DNA from: Pseudomonadota bacterium
GTDB lineage: Bacteria; Pseudomonadota; Alphaproteobacteria; Sphingomonadales; Sphingomonadaceae
Reading direction: 5' to 3'
Length of the DNA stretch: 12,269 nt
Assembly: GCA_023422695.1 (NCBI GenBank)
Contig: JAFAGN010000029.1
Span: 1-12,269 of the forward strand
Position 1 is the first letter of the stretch. The number at the start of each line of letters is the position of its first letter. The notes under the pieces were generated by a model that was not told the origin of the DNA, did not search any database, and saw only the letters and a program-made list of their open reading frames with translations. Shown here one piece after another: positions 5,547 through 12,203 of this stretch. The position numbers and the translations under genes were made by a program.

Positions 5547-6449
5547 ATGTCCAGCCTTTCCCTCTCCCCGACCCCCGCCGACCTGTCGATCACCCTGCGC
5601 GACATGCGCTTTGGCCGCGACGACAAACAGGGCCGCTGGTGGCTAAACGGCGACCCGATCGCCTCGGCGTTCCACACCGCGCTGTCGGTTACCTTTCCGC
5701 GCGGCGAGGCGATGTTCATCGAGGCGGTGAAGGCGCACCGCGACGGGGTGCCGGAGAAACTGGCGCGCGAAATCCGCGCCTTCACGCAGCAGGAAGTGAT
5801 CCACAGCCGCGAGCATGTGGTGTTCAACAAAAAGGCGGCGGAGGCGGGTTACGACCTGTCCGAGCTGGAAGCCGACGTGAACCAGGTGCTCGACCTGATC
5901 AAGCAGCGGCCGCAGATCGTCAACCTGATGGCGACGATCGCGCTGGAACATTATACCGCGATGATGGCGGCGGTGATGCTGCGCGACGAAAGCATGTATG
6001 CGCGCGCCGAACCCGAATGGGCAGCCCTGTGGAAATGGCACGCGGTCGAGGAGATCGAGCATAAGGGCGTTGCTTACGACACCTGGTTGCACGCGACGAA
6101 GGATTGGAGCCGCTTCAAGCGCTGGCGCGCCAAGTCATTGATGATGATCCTCGTCACCACGCGCTTTTGGCCGAAGCGGGTAAAGGGTATGAAGAATCTG
6201 CTCAAGCAGGACGGGCTGACCGGCTGGCGCGTGACGGCGCGCATCTGGTGGTATCTGCTCGGCAAGCCCGGGGTGCTGCGCAAAAGCTTTCTGCCGTGGC
6301 TCAGCTATTTCCTGCCGGGTTTCCACCCTTGGAACCACGATGACCGCGCGCTGATCAAGCTGTACGAGAGCGACTATGCCGATGCGGTGATGCCGCAGCA
6401 TAGCTCGGCACCGGCGCGGCAGGACGAATTGGCGGCGGCCGCCGCCTGA
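5547..6449 (+). CDS. PF10118 'metal-dependent hydrolase' family protein, ferritin-like
   Basis: 300-residue protein of the family annotated as predicted metal-dependent hydrolase (PF10118/COG3687). Conserved blocks: ALSVTFPRGEAMFIEAV (45-61), FTQQEVIHSREHVVFN (79-94), IALEHYTAMM (131-140) and LWKWHAVEEIEHKGVAYDTW (161-180). Glu54, Glu83, His86, Glu134, His165, Glu168 and His172 form an ExxH-rich pattern on successive helices, like a diiron four-helix bundle, so an oxidative di-metal enzyme is as plausible as a hydrolase. The part 190-265 is basic and aromatic (RFKRWRAKSLMM, RIWWYLLGKPGVLR) and may contact a membrane or lipid. A poly-Ala tail ends the protein. The ATG at 5547 is 56 bp from the divergent TetR gene, which probably represses it. 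Substrate not known. Confidence 0.9.
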   Translation: MSSLSLSPTPADLSITLRDMRFGRDDKQGRWWLNGDPIASAFHTALSVTFPRGEAMFIEAVKAHRDGVPEKLAREIRAFTQQEVIHSREHVVFNKKAAEAGYDLSELEADVNQVLDLIKQRPQIVNLMATIALEHYTAMMAAVMLRDESMYARAEPEWAALWKWHAVEEIEHKGVAYDTWLHATKDWSRFKRWRAKSLMMILVTTRFWPKRVKGMKNLLKQDGLTGWRVTARIWWYLLGKPGVLRKSFLPWLSYFLPGFHPWNHDDRALIKLYESDYADAVMPQHSSAPARQDELAAAAA

Positions 6450-6456
6450 CCGGCTC

Positions 6457-6514
6457 GTGAAGGCGGAGCCTCCCAAAGGGCTCTCTCTCCCCATATCCGG
6501 GGCTTCGCCTTCGC
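6457..6514. terminator. Long imperfect inverted repeat at convergent gene ends
   Basis: GTGAAGGCGGAGCC (6457-6470) and GGCTTCGCCTTCGC (6501-6514) pair over 14 bp with two G-U wobbles. Inside are CCC/GGG (6472-6480) and CCCC/GGGG (6489-6502) complementarities. It fills the gap between the convergent PF10118 and membrane-protein genes, so it could end both transcripts or be a REP-like repeat. No clear T-tract. Confidence 0.45.
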
Positions 6515-6518
6515 GGGA

Positions 6519-6917
6519 TCAGGCGTCGGGTGCCGCGACCCAGGCGGCGGGCGCGGTGCGCCAGCCCCAGAAACACAGCGCGAGCATGGTCAGGTTCGAC
6601 GCGAAATCGAGCATCATCCAGCGGTTCAGCACCGGCACCACGAACACGAAATAATAGTTGAACCAGAAAAACGGCAACAGCGCCGCCGCGTAGATGGCGA
6701 AGGTGCTGCGGGTCCAGCGGCTGAAGGCGATGAACAGCCCGCCCAGCACCGCCTGCGCCCCGAAACAGCCCATCAGCAGCGCGCTCGTCGTGCTGAGATG
6801 CTGATATAGGGGATTGATCGAAAGCCGTTCGACCATATGCGGCGCGACAAGGCACCAGGCACCGAGGATCAGAAAGGGAAGGGCGAGCAGGCGCTGCGGC
6901 CAGAGGGGCGTCAACAT
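6519..6917 (-). CDS. Small four-helix integral membrane protein, function unknown
   Basis: 132-residue inner-membrane protein with four predicted spans: about 9-26 (LLALPFLILGAWCLVA), 46-65 (SALLMGCFGAQAVLGGLFIAF region), 72-94 (TFAIYAAALLPFFWFNYYFVFV) and 101-119 (MMLDFASNLTMLALCFWGW). Short loops, few charges, and a Trp/Phe/Tyr-rich third span. I do not recognise the family with confidence. A DoxX- or DUF4345-like fold would fit the size and topology but no motif settles it. AGGGTG lies about seven bases before the ATG at 6917, supporting the start. It is divergent from the methyltransferase-like gene across 90 bp with no obvious regulatory repeat, and convergent with the PF10118 gene. Confidence 0.78.
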   Translation of the reverse strand: MLTPLWPQRLLALPFLILGAWCLVAPHMVERLSINPLYQHLSTTSALLMGCFGAQAVLGGLFIAFSRWTRSTFAIYAAALLPFFWFNYYFVFVVPVLNRWMMLDFASNLTMLALCFWGWRTAPAAWVAAPDA

Positions 6918-7007
6918 CGCTGCACCCTATCAGCCAGCCCGATCCCCGCCAATGGCGACTGGACGCCGCGCACCGCGTCCCATATCCCGTGCCGGTGGAG
7001 GGGACCC

Positions 7008-7568
7008 ATGCAACCACAGATGACCGCGGCAGAAGTCACGCAGTTGGAACTGCAACTGGCGGGGCTGTCGTCGCTGCTCGAGTTCGGTTGCGGCGGCAGC
7101 ACGTTGGTGGCGGCGCGGCAGGTGCGGCGGATCGTCAGCGTCGATAGCGACGCGGCGTGGCTGGCCAAGGTGCAGGCTGACATCGGCAGCGAGGCGGTCG
7201 AGTTCACGCCGGTTCATATCGACATCGGCCCGGTCAAGGATTGGGGCTATCCCGTGGACGAAAGCCGCCTGCGCGACTGGCCACGCTATCACAGCCAGAT
7301 CTGGCGCGGCATGGGGGGCAGCCCCGACGCGGTGCTGATTGACGGGCGATTCCGGGTGGCGTGCCTGTTACAGGCGATCATCCACTGCAAACCCGAATGC
7401 GTGTTCCTGTTCCACGACTTTACCGATCGGCCGCAATATCATGTCGTGCTGAAACATGTCGATGTGCTGACCCGCGTCGATACGCTCGCGGTGCTGCGCG
7501 CTAGGCAGCAGGTCGACGGCAAGGCGGTGCTGCACGACCTGTTCGACCATTATCTGGTCCCCGATTGA
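7008..7568 (+). CDS. SAM-dependent methyltransferase-like protein
   Basis: 186-residue protein with a class I Rossmann-type SAM-binding start: LLEFGCGGSTLVAA (23-36, motif I; E25 and the GCGG turn), IVSVDSD (42-48, acidic motif II). DAVLIDGRFRVACLLQA (107-123) is strand 4 with an Asp, and VFLFHDFTDRPQYHVVLKHVD (132-152) is strand 5 with a His-Asp pair that could be catalytic. It is short, lacking the extra C-terminal strands of many methyltransferases, and I cannot name a substrate; small proteins like this occur beside cell-surface or sugar-modifying genes, but none is present here. GGAGGGG about five bases before the ATG at 7008 supports this start; the upstream frame overlaps the divergent membrane-protein gene. 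The GNAT gene follows within 32 bp and is probably co-transcribed. Confidence 0.78.
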   Translation: MQPQMTAAEVTQLELQLAGLSSLLEFGCGGSTLVAARQVRRIVSVDSDAAWLAKVQADIGSEAVEFTPVHIDIGPVKDWGYPVDESRLRDWPRYHSQIWRGMGGSPDAVLIDGRFRVACLLQAIIHCKPECVFLFHDFTDRPQYHVVLKHVDVLTRVDTLAVLRARQQVDGKAVLHDLFDHYLVPD

Positions 7569-7600
7569 CCCGCGCCACGCGCTTCGGCACACCCGCGCCC

Positions 7601-8131
7601 ATGTTCACGATCGCCCCCGTCATCGAAACCGACCGCTTGCGCCTGCGGCCCGGACGCCTGTCCGACAAGGACGTCCATATCGCGATGTGGGCCGACGCCC
7701 GCGTGACGCGCTTCATCGGCGGCGAACCGCGCGCGCCCGACGTCAGCTGGGGGAAATTCCTGAGTTCTGCGGGGCTGTGGCCGGTGATGGGGTTTGGTTA
7801 TTGGGTGTTCGCCGATCGCGCGAGCGACGTGCTCGTCGGCATGGGCGGGCTAAGCTATTTTGGCCGCGGCATTCCCGAGCTGGAAGGCTTGCCCGAGGCG
7901 GGCTGGGCGTTCGACGCCGACCATTGGGGCGCGGGCTTTGCCACCGAGGCGATGCGCGCCGCGCTGGGGTGGGCCGACGCCAATCTGGATGCGCCCGAAG
8001 TGCGCTGCATCATCGATCCGGGCAATGATGCGTCGGAGCGGGTGGCGGCGAAGCTGGGGTTCCGGCGGATCGGCGAAAGCGACGCGCTGGGGCATGTGGT
8101 GGGGATTTATGGGCGGGCGCGCGGGGGATAA
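7601..8131 (+). CDS. GNAT family N-acetyltransferase (RimJ/RimL type)
   Basis: 176-residue acetyl-CoA-dependent N-acetyltransferase of the Acetyltransf_3 group, which acetylates protein N-termini or small amines; substrate unknown. It opens with IETDRLRLRPGRLSDKD, the standard RimJ/RimL entry. GLPEAGWAFDADHWGAGFATEAMRAALGWA (96-125) contains the acetyl-CoA pyrophosphate loop (GAGFAT at 110-115). IIDPGNDASERVAAKLGFRRIGE (137-159) is motif B with Asn142 and Ser145. I chose the ATG at 7601. A TTG at 7565 overlapping the previous stop by translational coupling would add 12 residues of no family likeness; neither start has a good Shine-Dalgarno. Ends just before a large REP-like hairpin. Confidence 0.9.
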   Translation: MFTIAPVIETDRLRLRPGRLSDKDVHIAMWADARVTRFIGGEPRAPDVSWGKFLSSAGLWPVMGFGYWVFADRASDVLVGMGGLSYFGRGIPELEGLPEAGWAFDADHWGAGFATEAMRAALGWADANLDAPEVRCIIDPGNDASERVAAKLGFRRIGESDALGHVVGIYGRARGG

Positions 8132-8137
8132 TTAATC

Positions 8138-8224
8138 TTCGTCATTGCGAGGAGCGAAGCGACGCGGCAATCCAGCGGGTGCGTAAACCGCTCTGGATTG
8201 CTTCGCTTCGCTCGCAATGACGAA
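8138..8224. repeat. REP-like element forming an 87-bp hairpin
   Basis: TTCGTCATTGCGAG (8138-8151) opens the left arm, with GCGAAGCG (8154-8161) and GCAATCCAG (8167-8175). The right arm is CTGGATTGC (8193-8201) followed by TTCGCTTCGCTCGCAATGACGAA in two parts (8202-8224). The apex has AGCGG/CCGCT (8174-8178, 8188-8192). The CATTGCGAG...GCAATCCAG unit is one I know as a widespread repetitive extragenic palindrome type in proteobacteria. The left arm carries an interruption (8152-8166) relative to the right. It lies between convergent GNAT and NfeD genes and probably also acts as a transcript end. Confidence 0.85.
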
Positions 8225-8234
8225 TGTGGACGGT

Positions 8235-8681
8235 TTAAGCCCCCTCGACCACCAGCACCCCGCCGTCGGCGCTGACCACCCGGACCCGCGTTCCGGCGGC
8301 CGCATCCGGCCCGCGCACCGGCCATTCGCCGTCGCCGACCTTGGCGCGGCCGCGGCCGTTTTCGATCGGGGTGACCAATGTCAGCACTTCGCCGACCAGC
8401 CGCCCGCCGCGCTGGTTGAGCAGCGGGTCGGTCGATTCGATCGGATTGGCCTTGAGCCAGCGGCGCGCGCCATAGAGCGCGATGAAGGCGAGCACGGCAA
8501 AGATACCGAGCTGCATCGGCACCGCGATCGGCAGCAGAAAGGTCAGGATGCCGGTCGCGATCGCCGCGACTCCCAGCCAGACGAGAAAGAAGCCGGGCGC
8601 GATGATTTCGGCGGCGCACAGCAGCACCCCGATGGTCAGCCACGCCCAATGCGGTTCCATGTTGGTCAGCCAATCGGGCAT
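8235..8681 (-). CDS. NfeD family membrane protein
   Basis: 148-residue short-form NfeD, inner membrane. Three spans (about 12-29, 32-53, 56-72) begin with HWAWLTIGVLLCAAEIIAPGFFLVWLGVAA, the usual NfeD opening. The C-terminal OB-fold (92-148) shows LLNQRGGRLVGEVLTLVTPIENGRGRAKVGDGEWPVRG, near-diagnostic for the family. The long-form serine-protease domain is absent. NfeD proteins pair with SPFH/stomatin proteins and are thought to help assemble or anchor their membrane microdomains. Here the start codon follows the stop of the SPFH gene after a single base (TGA-C-ATG), so translation is probably coupled. The protein name derives from nodulation-efficiency work and does not describe the function. 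Confidence 0.95.
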   Translation of the reverse strand: MPDWLTNMEPHWAWLTIGVLLCAAEIIAPGFFLVWLGVAAIATGILTFLLPIAVPMQLGIFAVLAFIALYGARRWLKANPIESTDPLLNQRGGRLVGEVLTLVTPIENGRGRAKVGDGEWPVRGPDAAAGTRVRVVSADGGVLVVEGA

Positions 8682-8682
8682 G

Positions 8683-9603
8683 TCAGGCTCCCGTCTTGCG
8701 TTCGAGCGCGTCCTTGGCGAGCTCGCCGATGCCGCCCAGCGTCCCGATCAGCTGCGTCGCTTCGACCGGGAACAGGATCGTCTTGGCATTGGGGCTGGTG
8801 GCGAACTGGCTCACCGCTTCGACATATTTCTGCGCAATGAAGTAATTGATCGCCTGCGCATTGCCGCCGGCGATCGCGTCGGACACCATCATCGTCGCCT
8901 TCGCTTCGGCCTCGGCCTCGCGTTCGCGCGCTTCGGCGTCGCGGAAGGCGGCTTCGCGGCGGCCCTCGGCCTGCAGGATCTGCCCCTGCTTCTCGCCCTC
9001 GGCGCGCAGGATTTCGGACGCCCGCATGCCTTCGGCTTCCAGGATGTTGGCGCGCTTTTCGCGCTCGGCCTTCATCTGGCGCGCCATCGCGTTCGAAATA
9101 TCGGCGGGCGGGCGGATGTCCTTGATTTCGACGCGGGTGATCTTGACCCCCCAGGGAGTCGTCGCATCGTCGACGACGTGGAGCAGGCGGGCGTTGATCT
9201 CGTCGCGTTTGGACAGCGTTTCGTCGAGGTCCATCGACCCCATCACGGTGCGCAGGTTCGTCGTCGTCAGGTTCATGATCGCGAGGTACAGGTCGCTGAC
9301 TTCATAAGCGGCCTTGGCGGCGTCGAGCACCTGAAAGAACACGACGCCGTCGACCGCGACCATCGCATTGTCCTTGGTGATGATTTCCTGCCCCGGAATG
9401 TCGAGCACCTGCTCCATCATATTGACCTTGCGCCCGACGCGGTCGAAGATCGGCATGATGAAGTTCAGGCCCGGCTGCGCGGTGTGGGTGTAGCGGCCGA
9501 AGCGTTCGATGGTGTAGCTGTACCCCTGCCGAACCGGGGTCAGCGCCCACAGCAGGAACACCGCCGCCAGCACGACGAGTGCGATCGGAAACCAGTAATC
9601 CAT
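8683..9603 (-). CDS. qmcA: SPFH/Band 7 stomatin-like protein (QmcA family)
   Basis: 306-residue SPFH-domain protein, inner membrane with one N-terminal anchor (about 4-22). It forms oligomeric rings or microdomains and is linked to membrane protein quality control; QmcA in E. coli is the best-known relative. After the anchor comes VRQGYSYTIERFGRYTHTAQPGLNFIMPIFDRV (24-56), then IPGQEIITKDNAMVAVDGVVFFQV (69-92), DEINARLLHVVDDATTPWGVKITRVEIKDIRPP (134-166), a charged coiled-coil (174-236, repeated EAEG/RAEGEKQ) and a C-terminal TILFPVE segment. Length is typical. The ATG at 9601-9603 has GGAGGGG seven bases upstream; the frame stays open further up but without likeness. First gene of a two-gene operon with NfeD. 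Symbol given for the family. Confidence 0.93.
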   Translation of the reverse strand: MDYWFPIALVVLAAVFLLWALTPVRQGYSYTIERFGRYTHTAQPGLNFIMPIFDRVGRKVNMMEQVLDIPGQEIITKDNAMVAVDGVVFFQVLDAAKAAYEVSDLYLAIMNLTTTNLRTVMGSMDLDETLSKRDEINARLLHVVDDATTPWGVKITRVEIKDIRPPADISNAMARQMKAEREKRANILEAEGMRASEILRAEGEKQGQILQAEGRREAAFRDAEAREREAEAEAKATMMVSDAIAGGNAQAINYFIAQKYVEAVSQFATSPNAKTILFPVEATQLIGTLGGIGELAKDALERKTGA

Positions 9604-9685
9604 CGATAATCCCCTCCGCGATGCAGGCCGTCCGGGCCGCACTCCTTTATTGCGGGAACCGCCGCCTTGCGCCACACAAAAGCGC

Positions 9686-10495
9686 ATGACCGACACCAGT
9701 TTCGCACCCCGCTCGCTGCTCTATGTTCCCGGCTCGAACGCCCGCGCGCTCGACAAGGCGGCCGGGCTGGCCGCCGATCTGCTGATCATCGATCTGGAGG
9801 ATGCGGTTCCCGCCGACCGCAAGGGCGAAGCGCGCGCGGCGATGCGCGCGGCGGTGACCGCGGGGTTTCCGGGCAAGCGCGTCGCGGTGCGGATCAACGC
9901 AACCGGGACGAGCGAACAGGCAGCGGATATCGATGCGATCGCCGATCTGAAACTTGATGCTGTGGTGCTGCCCAAGGTCGATGCGCCCGCCGATCTGGGG
10001 CCGGTGCGCGGGCTGGGCCTGCCGGTGCTGGCGATGATCGAGACGCCGACGGCGATCTATGCCGCGCGCGATATCGCCGCCGACCCGGCAGTGACGGGGC
10101 TGATCGCCGGGCTTAACGACCTCGCGCATGAATTGAAGCTGCCCGACGGCATGGACCGCGGCGCGATGAGCCATGCGATCCAGGCGATCGTGCTCGCAGC
10201 GCGCGCCGCGGGGGTGTGGGCGTTCGACGGGGTCTATAACGCGATCGACGATGCTGCCGGTTTCGCTGCCGAAGCCGCCGAAGGACGGCGGCTGGGGTTC
10301 GACGGCAAGTCGCTGATCCACCCGTCGCAGGTCGATCCGTGCAACGCCGCCTTCGCGCCATCGGCGCGCGAGATCGCCGCGGCGGAGGCGCTGGTGGCGG
10401 CGGCCACGGGCGGGGCCCAGCGCCACGACGGGCGGATGATCGAGGATATGCATGTCGCCGCGGCGCGGGCGTTGCTGGCGCGGGCGGGGCGCTGA
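9686..10495 (+). CDS. CitE-like HpcH/HpaI CoA-ester lyase
   Basis: 269-residue TIM-barrel lyase of the citrate-lyase-beta family, cytoplasmic, cleaving or forming C-C bonds in acyl-CoA esters such as malyl-, citramalyl- or beta-methylmalyl-CoA. Seen: RSLLYVPGSN (9-18), IIDLEDAVP (34-42, with Asp36/Glu38), RINATGT (69-75, Arg69 for carboxylate), VVLPKVDAP (93-101), MIETPTAI (117-124, metal ligand Glu119), GLNDLAHEL (142-150, metal ligand Asp145), DGVYNAIDD (181-189) and GFDGKSLIHPSQV (204-216). Length fits the single-domain CitE-like proteins. No citrate lyase alpha or gamma subunit gene is adjacent, so it is probably a stand-alone lyase. ATG at 9686 chosen as the family start; Shine-Dalgarno weak. 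Divergent from the SPFH gene across 82 bp. Confidence 0.92.
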   Translation: MTDTSFAPRSLLYVPGSNARALDKAAGLAADLLIIDLEDAVPADRKGEARAAMRAAVTAGFPGKRVAVRINATGTSEQAADIDAIADLKLDAVVLPKVDAPADLGPVRGLGLPVLAMIETPTAIYAARDIAADPAVTGLIAGLNDLAHELKLPDGMDRGAMSHAIQAIVLAARAAGVWAFDGVYNAIDDAAGFAAEAAEGRRLGFDGKSLIHPSQVDPCNAAFAPSAREIAAAEALVAAATGGAQRHDGRMIEDMHVAAARALLARAGR

Positions 10496-10505
10496 TCCAC
10501 TCTCT

Positions 10506-10616
10506 CCTCCCGCTTGCGGGAGGGGGCGGGGGTGGGCAAGCGCGGTTGATGTGCCCACCCCGCTGCGGCTAGCGAGCAAGCTCGCAAGCCTCGCTGCCCC
10601 TCCCGCAAGCGGGAGG
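10506..10616. repeat. Nested multi-hairpin intergenic element
   Basis: The outer arms CTCCCGCTTGCGGGAGGGG (10507-10525) and its reverse complement (10597-10615) match perfectly over 19 bp, 20 with the flanking C/G. Each arm is itself a palindrome (CTCCCGC-TT-GCGGGAG). Inside, GCGGGGGTGGGCA (10526-10538) pairs with TGCCCACCCCGC (10552-10563) with one bulged G, and GCGAGC-AA-GCTCGC (10572-10585) makes a third hairpin. Short strings like this recur, as I recall, in sphingomonad genomes. It separates the lyase gene from the M28 peptidase gene. Confidence 0.85.
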
Positions 10617-10690
10617 TGCAATCGCCCGCCATTCGTCATTCGACGAACGCGCCTTGCCTGCCCGACCCGGAAATGCCATGCGGCGGCGCC

Positions 10691-12196
10691 ATGAAGATCA
10701 TTCGTTTTCACGCCGCCATCGCGGCCATCGCCCTTATGTCCTGCCTTCCTGCCGCCGCTTCGGCAGCGCCCGCCAAGGCCGACGCACCGGTCACCGAGGC
10801 GCAGCTGGCCGCGCATATGAAGATATTGGCGGGTGACGCGTTCGAGGGCCGCGCCCCGGGGAGCGATGGCGAGGATCGCACGATCGCCTACATCGTCGGC
10901 GAATGGGCCAAAGCGGGGTTGGAAGCGGTTCCCGGCAGCGCGACGCCATGGCTGCAACCGATCCCGTTCGTCGAGAGCAAGGCCGTCAGCGGCAGCGCGC
11001 GGTTCAAGGTGCACGGCCGCGATTTCGCGATCGAGGATGACGGCATCATCCTGACCGGGCGCGAGGCGTCGGCGGCGCTGGCCGATGTCCCGGCGGTCTT
11101 TGTCGGTTACGGCGTCGATGGCGCGGGCAAGGTCAACGCCGACGTCGCGGGCAAGCTGGCGATCATGTTGTTCGACAATGCGCCGTTCGGCGACAAGCTG
11201 CCGCGCTATCGCGAGCGGCGCCAGATGCTGGCCGATGCGGGCGCCGCCGCGGTGCTGGTGATCGCGACCGATGCGGTGCCATGGGCGCAGCTGCGCGACA
11301 GCGCGGGCAGCGCCGCGATGCGACTGGCGAGCGCCAAGCCCGGCGCGCCGATCAGCGGCTTCCTGTCGCTCGAGGCCGCCGATGCGCTGCTGAAAAAGGC
11401 AGGCCAGGACGGGGCGGCGGTGCGCGAAGCCGCCAAGTCGCCCGATTACAAGGGGATTGCGCTGCCGGTGACCGCCGATCTCGCGACCCAGACCGCGCTC
11501 CGCCCGTTTGCCAGCAACAATGTGATCGCCAAGCTGCCGGGCGCCAAGCCCGACGGCAAGGCGGTGCTGTTCCTGGGCCATTGGGATCATCTGGGTATCT
11601 GCGGCGCGGAGGGCGAGGCCGATCGCATCTGTAACGGCGCGGTCGACAATGCGAGCGGCATCGCGGTGCTGATCGAGGTCGCCAAACGGTTGGCGACCGG
11701 GCAACGCCCCGATCGCGACATTTATTTCCTGGCGACCACCGCGGAAGAAAAGGGACTGCTCGGCGCGCATTATTTTGCCGACAATCCGGTGGTGCCGCTG
11801 TCCGACATCACCGTCGCGCTGAATGTCGACACGATTGCGATTTCGCCGCGCGGCACCCCGGTCGCGACGATCGGCCGCGGCAAACCCGCCTATGACGCGG
11901 TGGTCCGCGCCGCCGCGACGAAGCTGGGCCGCAAACTCGACGAGGATGGCGAGGCCGATGCCTTCATCCAGCGGCAGGACGGCTGGGCGCTGGGCGCCAA
12001 GGGCGTCACGTCGCTGATGGTCGGCGGCAGCTTTTCGGACATGCCGTTGCTGCAGGCGTTTCTGGGCAGCGATTATCACCGCCCGAACGACAATTTCAGC
12101 GACAAGATCCCGCTCGGCGGCGCTGCCGAAGATGCCGACCTGCACGTCGCGCTGGGGCGGGCGTTTGCCGATGTGAAGGCGTGGCCGGGGAAATAA
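10691..12196 (+). CDS. Exported M28 family zinc aminopeptidase
   Basis: 501-residue secreted metallopeptidase. Residues 1-25 are a signal peptide (KIIR then hydrophobic 8-20; SPI-type site after ASA at 25); Cys18 is preceded by LMS, so a lipoprotein is a weaker option. Residues 130-240 form an inserted PA-like domain. The M28 core starts near 274 with ASNNVIAKLPG, then zinc ligands His297 and Asp299 in GHWDHLG, bridging Asp319 in GAVDNASG, catalytic Glu352 with Glu353 in TTAEEKGLLGA, Asp380 in NVDT and His463 in SDYHRPND; all five ligands and the base are present. It probably trims peptides in the periplasm or outside. The ATG at 10691 gives the cleanest signal peptide; an in-frame ATG at 10673 is possible. 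No neighbour suggests a substrate. Confidence 0.93.
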   Translation: MKIIRFHAAIAAIALMSCLPAAASAAPAKADAPVTEAQLAAHMKILAGDAFEGRAPGSDGEDRTIAYIVGEWAKAGLEAVPGSATPWLQPIPFVESKAVSGSARFKVHGRDFAIEDDGIILTGREASAALADVPAVFVGYGVDGAGKVNADVAGKLAIMLFDNAPFGDKLPRYRERRQMLADAGAAAVLVIATDAVPWAQLRDSAGSAAMRLASAKPGAPISGFLSLEAADALLKKAGQDGAAVREAAKSPDYKGIALPVTADLATQTALRPFASNNVIAKLPGAKPDGKAVLFLGHWDHLGICGAEGEADRICNGAVDNASGIAVLIEVAKRLATGQRPDRDIYFLATTAEEKGLLGAHYFADNPVVPLSDITVALNVDTIAISPRGTPVATIGRGKPAYDAVVRAAATKLGRKLDEDGEADAFIQRQDGWALGAKGVTSLMVGGSFSDMPLLQAFLGSDYHRPNDNFSDKIPLGGAAEDADLHVALGRAFADVKAWPGK

Positions 12197-12203
12197 TGCA
12201 CGT

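Noticed and set aside
7565..7600. TTG start for the GNAT gene overlapping the previous stop
   Set aside because: The 12 extra residues have no family likeness and no Shine-Dalgarno precedes the TTG; the ATG at 7601 leads directly into the IETDRLRLRP family start. Coupling remains possible, so it is noted in the gene entry.
8107..8673. Minus-strand frame whose tail reads SSLRAKRSNP...
   Set aside because: That peptide is the well-known conceptual translation of the CATTGCGAG-type REP at 8138-8224 and is not a real protein end.
8482..9609. 375-codon plus-strand frame opposite the NfeD and SPFH genes
   Set aside because: The minus strand carries clear SPFH and NfeD proteins with a normal operon junction; the plus-strand product is an antisense artefact.
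8138..10616. CRISPR-like repetition
   Set aside because: The repeats are inverted, of different families and far apart; there are no regularly spaced direct repeats with spacers and no cas genes.
9647..12145. Very long open frame on the minus strand (832 codons) opposite the lyase and M28 genes
   Set aside because: It runs antisense through two genes with complete catalytic motifs and through the hairpin element between them. Its product is Arg/Gly/Ala-rich with no recognisable domain, as expected from high-GC antisense frames.
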